Assembly: GCA_947467435.1 (NCBI GenBank) | Contig: CANIIA010000011.1 | Span: forward strand, 1-48,730 | DNA: 48,730 nt | Reading direction: 5' to 3' | Source of the DNA: Betaproteobacteria bacterium | GTDB taxonomy: Bacteria > Pseudomonadota > Gammaproteobacteria > Burkholderiales > SG8-39 | Shown: piece by piece, positions 9,599-17,927 of the stretch | Position numbering within the stretch: position 1 is the first letter of the stretch | How the letters are laid out: each line of letters opens with the position of its first letter | The notes under the pieces: generated by a model | Told to the model about the DNA's origin: nothing | Database searches by the model: none | What the model saw: the letters and a program-made list of their open reading frames with translations, nothing else | Program-made: the position numbers and the translations under genes

Positions 9599-11952
9599 AA
9601 TCCTCGAGCACACAAGGCGTTGGTGCACGATTAGCGCGTAAAGAAGACGATCGCTATTTACGTGGCCAGGGTGAATTCGTTGGCGACATTCATCGCCCCG
9701 GCATGCTTGAAGTGGCTTTTGCTCGTTCGCCTGTCGCGCATGCACGTATTGTGAGTATTGAAAAACCCGCTGGTGCAGAAGATCGCGTGTTCACCATGGA
9801 GGATCTACGTGGTGTGCAACCCATCCGCGCGATTTCCGGTTTACCCGGATTTAAACCCTCCGATCTTTGGCCACTGGCTAAAGATAAAGTGCGCCATGTA
9901 GGCGAGCCAGTGGCGATGTGTGTCGCGGCAACACGCGCAGAAGCGGAAGATCTTGCCGCACAAGTATTTGTCGACTACGAAGAATTACCCGCCGTAGTAG
10001 ATATGGTGCAAGCGCGCACCGCACCGTCGGCACTGGTGCACGAGCATTGGGGCGATAACGTCTTTCTAGAAACCTTGTATGACGACGATTTGTCTGCGGC
10101 CAAAGCCTCGGCACCGATTCAAATTCGTCGTCACATTCGTACTGCGCGGCAATCGATGGCACCGATGGAAGGTCGCGGTGTACTGTGCGAATGGAATACG
10201 CGTTTGGGTCAGCTCGAAATGTATAGCTCAGCACAAATGCCGCACATTAATCGCGCTGGCCTCTCGGAATGTTTAGGACTCGATCAAGGCGCCATCCGTG
10301 TCATCGCGCCCGATGTCGGTGGCGGTTTTGGCTACAAAGGCATTTTGCTGTCAGAAGAAATATGTTTGGGTTGGCTTGCACGAAATCTACACAAACCAGT
10401 GCGTTGGTTAGAAGATCGACGAGAGCAACTCGTTGCTAGTACCAATTGTCGTGAACACGATTACGACATCACCGTATACGCTGAGCGAGATGGCAAGCTC
10501 ATTGGTATTGATTGCGATGCTACGGTCGATTCTGGTGCGTATTCGTTGTATCCGTTTTCTGCCTGTCTTGAGGCCGCGCAAGTTGGATCTATATTGCCTG
10601 GGCCGTACAAAATGGATCACTACCGTTGTCACACTTGGTCGGCGTGTACCAACAAGCCACCCATCCTGCCGTATCGTGGTGTGGCCCGCACCGGCGTATG
10701 CTTTGCCCTCGAGCTCATGTTAGACGCTGTTGCACGCGAAGCGAACATCGAACCCTTTGAAGTGCGTTTGCGTAATCTGGTGCAACCGCACGAAATGCCC
10801 TTCGACAACATCACCAAAAAACATTTCGACTCGGGCGATTATCCCGAGTCTGTGCGTCAGGCCATCTCAGCCATCAATTTGCCCGCCTGGCGCGAAAAAC
10901 AAAAAGCTGGTTTACCCGATGGTCGCCGTATTGGTATCGGTCTATCGGTGTACTGCGAACAAGGCGCACACGGCACCTCGGTCTATGCCGGCTGGGGGAT
11001 TCCGATGGTGCCGGGTCACGAACAATGCTTCGCACGACTGTCACCCGATGGCGTGTTTGAAGTGCGCATCGGCGCGCAATCGCATGGCCAAAGTTTAGAA
11101 ACCACCTTGGCGCAAGTGGCCAATGAAATTCTTGGTGTGGATCCACAAAACGTGCGTGTGATTCATGGCGATACCGGTCTCACGCCCTACTCCACTGGCA
11201 CATGGGGCTCGCGCTGCATGGTGATGTCGGGTGGCGCCGTTGCCACGGCCTCCAAAGAAATTGCTGTCCGCGTCAAAAAAATCGCCGGCAAGATCATGGA
11301 AGTCGCCGAGCAAGATCTGGTGCTTGAACACGGCGCAGTACGCGTGGCTGGTACCGATCGTTCGATGACACTCGCCGAAGTGGCGCACATTTGGTACCGC
11401 AAGCCACAACTGCTGCCTGCCGATGTCGACCCTGCAGGTCTTGAAGTCACCGCCGGTTATAAAACGCTGCGCGATTCGGGAACGTTCTCGTATGCCTGCC
11501 ATGCATTGGTGATTGCATTAGACACCGCGCTTGGTCACAGCGAAATTTTGGATTATGTGATCGTTGAAGACGGCGGCACCTTGGTGAACCCAATGGTGGT
11601 GGATGGACAAATTTACGGCGGAACGGCACAAGGTATTGGCACGGCGTTATACGAAGAAATGCCGTATGACAGCGAGGGTCAACCGTTAGCATCCACCTTG
11701 GCTGATTACATGTTGCCCGGCCCCACGGAAGTCCCCGAACCACGCATCGTGCACATGTCCACACCGTCGCCGTATACCGAGTTTGGACAAAAAGGGATCG
11801 GCGAAGGCGGTGCCATCGCACCCCCTGCAGCCATCATCAACGCCATTAACGATGCGTTGGCACCGCTTGGTGCTGAATTAACGACCAGCCCTGCGAGCCC
11901 ACGTCGTGTGCTTGCAGCCATTGAGGCCGCGCGTTTGCGGCAAGCTGCATGA
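9595..11952 (+). CDS. Molybdenum hydroxylase large subunit (xanthine dehydrogenase/CoxL family)
   Basis: A 785-residue molybdopterin-binding subunit. It starts GVGARLARKEDDRYLRGQGEF, typical of CoxL-like subunits; PDVGGGFGYKG is the first Moco loop and GQKGIGEGG holds the catalytic Glu (E737). It is not a carbon monoxide dehydrogenase: the AYRCSFR loop is absent and the position reads PYRGVART (359-366), a deviation even from the AYRGAGR form-II pattern. Such enzymes hydroxylate N-heterocycles, aldehydes or CoA-activated aromatics. It overlaps the upstream amidohydrolase and the downstream FAD subunit by 4 bases each. The substrate is unknown; the amidohydrolase partner favours an N-heterocyclic or lactam substrate (inference). 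Confidence 0.92.
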   Translation: MKSSSTQGVGARLARKEDDRYLRGQGEFVGDIHRPGMLEVAFARSPVAHARIVSIEKPAGAEDRVFTMEDLRGVQPIRAISGLPGFKPSDLWPLAKDKVRHVGEPVAMCVAATRAEAEDLAAQVFVDYEELPAVVDMVQARTAPSALVHEHWGDNVFLETLYDDDLSAAKASAPIQIRRHIRTARQSMAPMEGRGVLCEWNTRLGQLEMYSSAQMPHINRAGLSECLGLDQGAIRVIAPDVGGGFGYKGILLSEEICLGWLARNLHKPVRWLEDRREQLVASTNCREHDYDITVYAERDGKLIGIDCDATVDSGAYSLYPFSACLEAAQVGSILPGPYKMDHYRCHTWSACTNKPPILPYRGVARTGVCFALELMLDAVAREANIEPFEVRLRNLVQPHEMPFDNITKKHFDSGDYPESVRQAISAINLPAWREKQKAGLPDGRRIGIGLSVYCEQGAHGTSVYAGWGIPMVPGHEQCFARLSPDGVFEVRIGAQSHGQSLETTLAQVANEILGVDPQNVRVIHGDTGLTPYSTGTWGSRCMVMSGGAVATASKEIAVRVKKIAGKIMEVAEQDLVLEHGAVRVAGTDRSMTLAEVAHIWYRKPQLLPADVDPAGLEVTAGYKTLRDSGTFSYACHALVIALDTALGHSEILDYVIVEDGGTLVNPMVVDGQIYGGTAQGIGTALYEEMPYDSEGQPLASTLADYMLPGPTEVPEPRIVHMSTPSPYTEFGQKGIGEGGAIAPPAAIINAINDALAPLGAELTTSPASPRRVLAAIEAARLRQAA

Positions 11953-12764
11953 AGCCGGCTGCATTTGACTACGATCGTCCCAACGATCTGGCCGCTGCAA
12001 CGTCGCAGATCGCGCAAGGCGATGGCATGGTCAAGGCCATGGCAGGCGGTCAATCACTTGGTGCGATGCTGAACTTACGGTTAGCACAACCGCAAGGTGT
12101 CGTCGACCTACGATCGATTCAAGAATTATCCAGCGCCACAGAAACCGCGGAGGCCGTCACACTCGGCGCTTGTGTCACGCATGCGCGCATTGAAGATCGA
12201 CGCGTACCCGATGCCACGCGTGGACTGATGCCGAAAGTGGCCGCGGATATTGCCTATCGCGCGATTCGCAATCGCGGCACGATTGGTGGCAGTTTGGTAC
12301 ATGCTGATCCGGCTGCCGATTGGGTGAGCACGCTGTCATTACTCAATGCCACAGCCATCATCGGCGGCCCGAACGGACGACGTGAAATGCGCATGGAAGA
12401 ATTTTTACTCGGTGCGTTTGAAACTGCGCTCGGTATGGATGAAATTTTAATTGCTGTTCGTATCGAAAAATTTTCTGCCAATGCACGGTGGGGCTACTGG
12501 AAGTTCTGCCGAAAAACTGGTGAGTTTGCTGAGGCCATTGGTGGCGTTTTAATCGATCCGGCCCGAAAAATTTGTCGCGCAGTCATCGGTGCAACCAATG
12601 GTAAGCCCTACGTCATTCACGACGCACGCGGAATTGCTGATCAATTTGATGCACACCGCGCCATGCAAGCGGTAGAAGCGGCAGGAATGGGTGAAGATGC
12701 CTATGAGCGCCAAATGCATTTTGTCGCGCTTCAACGCGCTGCGGCTGCAATCCACACCACTTAA
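11949..12764 (+). CDS. Molybdenum hydroxylase FAD-binding (medium) subunit
   Basis: A 271-residue CoxM-type subunit that carries electrons from the Fe-S subunit to FAD. FAD-binding motifs are KAMAGGQSLG (about 28-37) and RNRGTIGGSLVHADPAADW (about 98-116), both standard for this vanillyl-alcohol-oxidase-like fold. The N-terminus KPAAFDYDRPNDLAAA is the usual start. Length is slightly short but within the family range. It is translationally coupled to the large subunit (ATGA overlap), and 11 bases separate it from the PhnD-like gene. Confidence 0.93.
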   Translation: MKPAAFDYDRPNDLAAATSQIAQGDGMVKAMAGGQSLGAMLNLRLAQPQGVVDLRSIQELSSATETAEAVTLGACVTHARIEDRRVPDATRGLMPKVAADIAYRAIRNRGTIGGSLVHADPAADWVSTLSLLNATAIIGGPNGRREMRMEEFLLGAFETALGMDEILIAVRIEKFSANARWGYWKFCRKTGEFAEAIGGVLIDPARKICRAVIGATNGKPYVIHDARGIADQFDAHRAMQAVEAAGMGEDAYERQMHFVALQRAAAAIHTT

Positions 12765-12775
12765 AAAGGCGCATC

Positions 12776-13576
12776 ATGACGCTGTTAGCCAACGCCAGAA
12801 TGTATTCGGTCTCACCTGCCGCCAAAGCTGCATGGCGCACCCTGATTGAATGGGCTGCTCAACACGCCGCCGTACCCATTCAATTTGTTGAACACGAACC
12901 CCCATTGCTGCTCTCTGATTTATGGTCGCGTGATGATTTAGGGATCGTGCAAATGTGTGGCTTACCTGCCTCATTGCGTGATCCATCGCCCACATTAATC
13001 GCCGCACCCATTCCAACACCGACGCGATACGCTGGTCGCTCGGTGTACATGAGTGACTTAGCCGTTCATGTTGATTCACCGTTTCAAACACTCGCCGACA
13101 CCTTCGGTGGAACTGCGGGCTACACACTCAAAGATTCGCAATCCGGTTATTTTGCCTTTCGCTATCTGTTACTCGACAAATACCCGCAAGCGCAATACAA
13201 AAAAATTGTTGGTCATTTGATGAATGCGCGCGGCATTATCAAGGCATTGGTTGCCGGTGAAATCGACGTGGGGCCACTGGATGGTTATGTGTTCGATCTC
13301 ATTCGCGCAGGCGACCCGGCCTTTGCAGCGCAAGTGCGTATTGTTGAACAAACCACACCAACACCAATGCCTCCTTTGATTTGCACCGCACCGCTGGAGG
13401 CAGCCGCACTGGCGAGATTACGTGGTACGTTTCTTTCCGCGCATCAACAACCCGCGTTGACGCCCGTGTTACAAACCTTGCTGATTGATCATTTTATTTT
13501 GCCCGAAATAGCCGACTACGCAGAAACGCGACGCCGCGCAGAACGCGTTGAACATGACGGAGCACCATGGCCGTGA
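12776..13576 (+). CDS. PhnD-like phosphate/phosphonate-type ABC substrate-binding fold protein, no signal peptide
   Basis: A 266-residue protein with the type II periplasmic-binding fold of the PhnD-like group: LLSDLWSRDDLGIVQMCGLPASL, then SDLAVHVDSPFQTLADTFGG and IKALVAGEIDVGPLDGYVFDL, with a VRIVEQTTPTPMPPLICT strand near the hinge. Unlike transported relatives it begins at the first strand (ANARMYSVSP) without any hydrophobic leader, so it should be cytoplasmic. It sits inside the molybdenum hydroxylase operon, between the FAD subunit and the Fe-S subunit, overlapping the latter by 10 bases. No ABC permease or ATPase is near. It could be a ligand sensor or an accessory protein of the hydroxylase; function unknown. 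Confidence 0.7.
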   Translation: MTLLANARMYSVSPAAKAAWRTLIEWAAQHAAVPIQFVEHEPPLLLSDLWSRDDLGIVQMCGLPASLRDPSPTLIAAPIPTPTRYAGRSVYMSDLAVHVDSPFQTLADTFGGTAGYTLKDSQSGYFAFRYLLLDKYPQAQYKKIVGHLMNARGIIKALVAGEIDVGPLDGYVFDLIRAGDPAFAAQVRIVEQTTPTPMPPLICTAPLEAAALARLRGTFLSAHQQPALTPVLQTLLIDHFILPEIADYAETRRRAERVEHDGAPWP

Positions 13577-14052
13577 ACAAAAAACCCGTTAGCTTTCAGG
13601 TCAACGGTCGGACGATTCAAGCCACGCTTGAACCGCGCCTGCACTTGGCTGATTTTCTGCGTGACCACGAACACTTAACCGGCACTCACATCGGTTGCGA
13701 ACATGGCGTGTGTGGCGCTTGCACCTTAGAAATTGATGGCGTACCGGCGCGCGCTTGCCTCACCTACACCGTGTCGTGTGAAGGCGCAGAAGTCCGCACC
13801 ATCGAAGGTCTAGAGCACGACCCAGTCATGGTTCAGTTGCGTGCTGCATTTACGAGCGAACACGCCTTGCAATGTGGTTATTGCACACCAGGCATGTTGG
13901 TCACTGCGCGCGACATCGTGCTGCGCTTACCCGATGCCGATGAGGCGCGGATCCGTAAAGAACTCTCGGGGAACTTGTGTCGGTGTACTGGCTACGTCGG
14001 CATTGTGCATGCCATTCAAAAAGTACAGCAACAACGTAAAGTGACCACGTAG
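13567..14052 (+). CDS. Molybdenum hydroxylase [2Fe-2S] small subunit
   Basis: A 161-residue CoxS-type subunit with two [2Fe-2S] clusters. The N-terminal plant-ferredoxin-like cluster uses C44, C49 and C52 (GCEHGVCGACTL) plus a Cys near 64 (ARACLTY); the C-terminal cluster uses CGYCTPGM (about 107-114) and CRCTGY (about 142-147). The start is supported by a GGAG 6 bases upstream and overlaps the PhnD-like gene by 10 bases. It completes an L-M-S enzyme. It converges with the MFS gene after only 9 bases; no terminator hairpin is visible there. Confidence 0.95.
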   Translation: MAVNKKPVSFQVNGRTIQATLEPRLHLADFLRDHEHLTGTHIGCEHGVCGACTLEIDGVPARACLTYTVSCEGAEVRTIEGLEHDPVMVQLRAAFTSEHALQCGYCTPGMLVTARDIVLRLPDADEARIRKELSGNLCRCTGYVGIVHAIQKVQQQRKVTT

Positions 14053-14061
14053 AGGGATCAC

Positions 14062-15276
14062 TTAGGTCGACGTCGATTCTAGCTTGGGGCGCGTTTTTAA
14101 ACGCACGCTAAACACCCACCCCAAGATTGGAAGTGCGATCGCTGCTACATAAAACACATCCGTCGTGCCCCAACGGTCGACCGCTTGTGCAGCCAACCAA
14201 ATTCCGCTGGACTGTCCAGAGAACAGAAAAAAAGCAAACAGCGATACACCCGCACCGCGCGATTCAGGGGCCATTTGCGTGGCATTCACTTGCAACGTGC
14301 TGTGCAACATATACAAACCCATTCCAACCACGAGCAGTGCCGGTACGCACCAAGCAACGCTCGGTGCAGCAATAAATCCTAGATATCCCACGCCCATCAA
14401 CGTCCCACCCACACTCGATAATCCGCGTTCACCAAATACGTGCACCAAGCGCCGCGAGATCAGTGCGTAACACAAACCACCGGCTGCAAATGCCGTTAGC
14501 ATGAAACCGCTTGCACCCAAGCCTAAATTAAACCGCTCGTATAAATGCAGTGGTGCAAAAGACAAGGCACCATAAAACAGCCCACCCTCAAGAAACACCG
14601 TCACCAGCATCACGCGTACCCAAGGACGACGTAATAAACGCAGCATGTCAGCATAGCCTTGCGATAACGTCGCACTGGCCACACGCACAGGCCGTTGTCG
14701 CATCACCGCATTGCCACGCATTTCCATCCACAACGTGATGCTCACAAAGGCATATAACAAGGCTAACAACACAAACGCAGCACGCCATCCAACGGTTTCT
14801 CCAAGATATCCGGAGACAGCGGTACCAAACGCCACCCCCGCAATTTGACCAATCAAAAATTTTGCGAGAACCGCTTGGCGACGATCATAGGCAATCACAT
14901 CACCGATCCACGCCATCGTGAGTGGAATCAACGCACCGATAGTTGCACCGGATAAAAAGCGCAACACAATCAACAGCGGTAACGCATCGGCCAGCGCACA
15001 GCCTAGGGTACTTAACATCGAAATCACCGTCGTCATGGCGATCAAGCGGATCTTGCCTAGGCGATCGCCCAACGGTCCCCAGAGAATTTGCAATCCTCCG
15101 TAGGCCATGGAAAAGGCAGTAATCACTGCCGCAGCTGTACCCACCGTGGTCGAAAAATGTTGCGCGAGTAAGGGCAGCAACGGATCGGTAGCACGTAAGC
15201 TGGCCGAACTGCCAACCGCACCAATCGAAAGTAACAACACGGCGCGTTCACTCGCCCGCGTATCGAGTGTATTCAA
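14062..15276 (-). CDS. MFS transporter
   Basis: A 404-residue major facilitator protein with about 12 hydrophobic segments. The motif-A-like loop after helix 2 reads GPLGDRLGKIRLI (about 67-79). The predicted start is TTG at 15276, just after the stop of the tphB-like gene, which fits translational coupling; no strong ribosome site is seen, so the start is uncertain. It is the last gene of the eight-gene operon starting near 22370, which suggests uptake of an aromatic acid substrate or efflux of an intermediate. The family assignment is firm and the substrate is inference. Confidence 0.88.
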   Translation of the reverse strand: MNTLDTRASERAVLLLSIGAVGSSASLRATDPLLPLLAQHFSTTVGTAAAVITAFSMAYGGLQILWGPLGDRLGKIRLIAMTTVISMLSTLGCALADALPLLIVLRFLSGATIGALIPLTMAWIGDVIAYDRRQAVLAKFLIGQIAGVAFGTAVSGYLGETVGWRAAFVLLALLYAFVSITLWMEMRGNAVMRQRPVRVASATLSQGYADMLRLLRRPWVRVMLVTVFLEGGLFYGALSFAPLHLYERFNLGLGASGFMLTAFAAGGLCYALISRRLVHVFGERGLSSVGGTLMGVGYLGFIAAPSVAWCVPALLVVGMGLYMLHSTLQVNATQMAPESRGAGVSLFAFFLFSGQSSGIWLAAQAVDRWGTTDVFYVAAIALPILGWVFSVRLKTRPKLESTST

Positions 15277-15278
15277 AA

Positions 15279-16196
15279 TCAGGTGTTCACTAACAACGCC
15301 AAGGTTTCGAGCACTGCCTTAGGATCAGCGATCCCTTGACCCGCGATATCAAATGCACAGCCATGCGCCACACTCGAAAATAAAATGGGCACACCAATCG
15401 TCAGTGCGCTCGCTCGCAATGGGCTCAGTAACTTTACTGGAATGTGGCCCTGGTCATGAAATATCGCGATATAAGCATCGTGGCGTCGCTGCGCAAGCAC
15501 CATATCTGCACCCACCGGACCATCCAGTTGAATGCCCTCGGCGCGCAATTGCGTGGCGGCTGGCACCGTGATGCGTGCGTCTTCATCGCCAAATAATCCG
15601 TCTTCACTGGCATGCGGATTAATACCAAACAATGCGAGCTTGGGCTCGTTCACACCCAAGGTCCGTAAGGCATTGACTGTGGCGCGCGTGGTGGCCATCA
15701 CCAACGCCGGCGTGAGCCGAGCCAATGCATGGGCGACACTTTCATGCAATGTGACATGGGCAATACGTAAGCCTGCAGCAGCCAACAACATAAATGTTTC
15801 TGTACGTGGGGTCTGCGTTAAATCAGCCACAAGACCGGTGTACCCGTTGAATACAATCCCCGCACGATTGACCGCAGTTTCTGAATGCGGACAACCCACC
15901 ACCGCATCAACCTCACCATCCAATGCCAAATCGACAGCACGTTTGCAATAAGCGACGGTGGCCGCACCTGCCGCTGGGCTCATGGTGCCGGGTGAAAATG
16001 CATCCGGCGCTAGGGCCTGCACGTCAATACACGCCAACGATGCACCCGGCGCAAAACGCCGCACGTAATGGTCGATCACGTGTCGATCACCCACCAACAC
16101 GGGATCCACACCCGCGGGTGGCGCGATGGCCGCACGCACCGCAATTTCGGGACCAATACCGTTGGGGTCGCCAATAGCGATTGCAATGCGACGCAT
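15279..16196 (-). CDS. tphB: PdxA-family dehydrogenase, TphB-like (cis-dihydrodiol dicarboxylate dehydrogenase)
   Basis: A 305-residue PdxA-family protein. ATG at 16196 is used (a GTG one codon upstream is possible) and overlaps the preceding stop as TGATG. It shows AIAIGDPNGIGPEIA, the three metal histidines in HVTLHESV, FGINPHASEDGLFG and HDQGHIPVK, and the GPVGADMVLAQRRHD segment. PdxA proper makes pyridoxine precursors, but TphB of terephthalate degraders belongs to the same family and oxidises the cis-diol dicarboxylate to protocatechuate with CO2 release. Order A2-A3-B here equals that of known tph operons, and from memory its sequence resembles Comamonas TphB closely. So TphB-like is preferred over a vitamin B6 role. 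Confidence 0.82.
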   Translation of the reverse strand: MRRIAIAIGDPNGIGPEIAVRAAIAPPAGVDPVLVGDRHVIDHYVRRFAPGASLACIDVQALAPDAFSPGTMSPAAGAATVAYCKRAVDLALDGEVDAVVGCPHSETAVNRAGIVFNGYTGLVADLTQTPRTETFMLLAAAGLRIAHVTLHESVAHALARLTPALVMATTRATVNALRTLGVNEPKLALFGINPHASEDGLFGDEDARITVPAATQLRAEGIQLDGPVGADMVLAQRRHDAYIAIFHDQGHIPVKLLSPLRASALTIGVPILFSSVAHGCAFDIAGQGIADPKAVLETLALLVNT

Positions 16197-16669
16197 CACA
16201 GAGGCAACGCAACCAGCGTATCAAAGCGATGGCTATCGCAAACAACAATGCGCTCACGAAAGCGCAGTTGGCCAGTGACTTCCACCACTTGATCTAAATA
16301 TCGACCGGTGGCAAATACCTCAGAGGTTCCATCACGCATGATCCGTATCACGATAAACGGCACTTCGACTGCGACCATCCCATCCGATTGACTCAGCAAG
16401 CTCGGTACACCAGTTAAATGGCGATAGCGCTGACGCTCATAAATATTTGCTTCACGCAATGCGGCCACACGGTCTTGCAACATTGCACGCGAATCGGCAT
16501 ACACCAAACCCGCTTCACGACCACGCGCATGGTTATCTGCCGTGGTAATTTTATAGAGACACTCAGCCACAAAAAAATCTGGCCACGCTTCAATGCGATC
16601 GTCATCAATACAACGCGCGTACTCAGCGTTGAGTTGATTGATGCGATGTGTGTAATGCAAATCGTCCAT
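16196..16669 (-). CDS. tphA3: Aromatic-ring-hydroxylating dioxygenase small (beta) subunit, TphA3-like
   Basis: A 157-residue NTF2-fold beta subunit of a Rieske dioxygenase. Segments DRIEAWPDFF, CLYKITTADNHARG, VAALREANIYERQRYRH and the final CDSHRFDTLVALPL are close to the terephthalate 1,2-dioxygenase small subunit as I remember it. Beta subunits stabilise the hexamer and usually do not take part in catalysis. It lies 12 bases after the alpha subunit and its stop overlaps the start of the tphB-like gene. Confidence 0.88.
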   Translation of the reverse strand: MDDLHYTHRINQLNAEYARCIDDDRIEAWPDFFVAECLYKITTADNHARGREAGLVYADSRAMLQDRVAALREANIYERQRYRHLTGVPSLLSQSDGMVAVEVPFIVIRIMRDGTSEVFATGRYLDQVVEVTGQLRFRERIVVCDSHRFDTLVALPL

Positions 16670-16681
16670 CAGGTGTCCAAT

Positions 16682-17920
16682 CTAAAAATCCATGTATTTA
16701 CGGTAGGCTTTCCAAAAGCCACGCACAGAGGCTTCGGTCGCACGAAACGTTTCACTGCCGGCGTTGTCTCCGCCTAACGCAATCACCGAATCCAACGCCC
16801 CCGCGCTGGCGATGCCGCGTTGTACAAATCCACCTACCGCGCCATCTTCCATAGAGACATATCCCGCCGGCCCGATGAGATTGGCTTGTTTTAAGCGGAC
16901 GCGACGCATCTCGGGCGAGTCATCTTTAAAGCCGAGATATGTCCAGTTGAGATCAGTCGCTGCGATAGCGCGCGGTAACACTTGACGTACCGCCACGCAG
17001 TTGCGGATCTGTTGTAGTACAAAACCAGGAAATACCGACAAAATCTGCAGGCCGATGTTATCGCCGAATTCTTCGTGCGTATCTAAAATACTCGGATCGC
17101 GTAATTTAAATTCGTTTTCCTGCGACCGAAAACCTTGTCCGACATACGCCTCTTGACGAGGAACAACCCGTTCGACAATGGATGCAGTGGCATGATTTCC
17201 GCCAGACTCACTCACCACGACACCGCCCGCTTGATCAAGGCGCGTAATTCCAAACTTAGTAAAAAATAAATGTAATAAGCTGGCGTGATAGGTATCGCGC
17301 ACATTTTCTGCATACATTTTCCAGTTGTTCGGTAAGGCTTGCGTAAATCGCCCCAACACATGCACCGGACGGCGAAGCACGCGCTCCATTTTTGCAAGGA
17401 CATCATCCCCGATATATTCCTCAATCGGTGGCACCTCATCACTCAAACTGCCGAACACCAAACCAAAAATTGTTGTAACGCGTAACTTTCGCGGCCCATG
17501 CGCTTGCATACAAAAATCTTTAGGCATCCCGCCTTTGCCGTTGACCCCTTCTTTAAAAGCCACACCCTTTAACTGCCCTTGTCGATCATATGTCCAGGCG
17601 TGATACACACACTGAAAATCGCGTGCGTTGCCTTCATCTTCAAGCGCAATGAGCGCACCCCGGTGTACACAGCGATTTTCAAATGCATAGACTTCGCCAT
17701 CATCATCGCGCACCACAATGACTGGCATACGCCCAACAAACGTGGTTCGATAATCACCGGCGTGAGGCAGCTCTTCTTCCAAACACAGAAAATTCCATAC
17801 GGGACCTTCAAAAATGCGTTGTTGCTCGTTGGCAAACGTCTGTGCGTCTTGATATACCCAATAGGGCACGCGCGTTAAGGTATCTGGCCAAGAGGGATGC
17901 TGCATGGTGGATGTAGACAT
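16682..17920 (-). CDS. tphA2: Aromatic-ring-hydroxylating dioxygenase large (alpha) subunit, TphA2-like
   Basis: A 412-residue Rieske oxygenase alpha subunit. The Rieske cluster is C84-x-H86 and C104-x2-H107; the mononuclear iron site is H212, H217 and D359, with bridging D209 ([12 protein letters not shown]). The protein follows Comamonas TphA2 along its length as I recall it ([39 protein letters not shown]) with a constant offset of about three residues. R312 and R393 align with the two arginines reported to hold the terephthalate carboxylates (R309 and R390, from memory). This argues for a para-dicarboxylate or very similar substrate. No reductase (TphA1) gene is in the window. Confidence 0.88.
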   Translation of the reverse strand: MSTSTMQHPSWPDTLTRVPYWVYQDAQTFANEQQRIFEGPVWNFLCLEEELPHAGDYRTTFVGRMPVIVVRDDDGEVYAFENRCVHRGALIALEDEGNARDFQCVYHAWTYDRQGQLKGVAFKEGVNGKGGMPKDFCMQAHGPRKLRVTTIFGLVFGSLSDEVPPIEEYIGDDVLAKMERVLRRPVHVLGRFTQALPNNWKMYAENVRDTYHASLLHLFFTKFGITRLDQAGGVVVSESGGNHATASIVERVVPRQEAYVGQGFRSQENEFKLRDPSILDTHEEFGDNIGLQILSVFPGFVLQQIRNCVAVRQVLPRAIAATDLNWTYLGFKDDSPEMRRVRLKQANLIGPAGYVSMEDGAVGGFVQRGIASAGALDSVIALGGDNAGSETFRATEASVRGFWKAYRKYMDF

Positions 17921-17927
17921 AGCGGAC

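Noticed and set aside
9595..14052. Aerobic carbon monoxide dehydrogenase (coxMSL)
   Set aside because: The AYRCSFR active-site loop is absent, gene order is L-M-x-S and cox accessory genes (coxD, coxE and others) are missing.
15279..16196. Vitamin B6 biosynthesis PdxA (4-hydroxythreonine-4-phosphate dehydrogenase)
   Set aside because: The fold is PdxA-like, but the gene is coupled to Rieske dioxygenase subunits in the tph gene order and resembles TphB, so a B6 role is unlikely.
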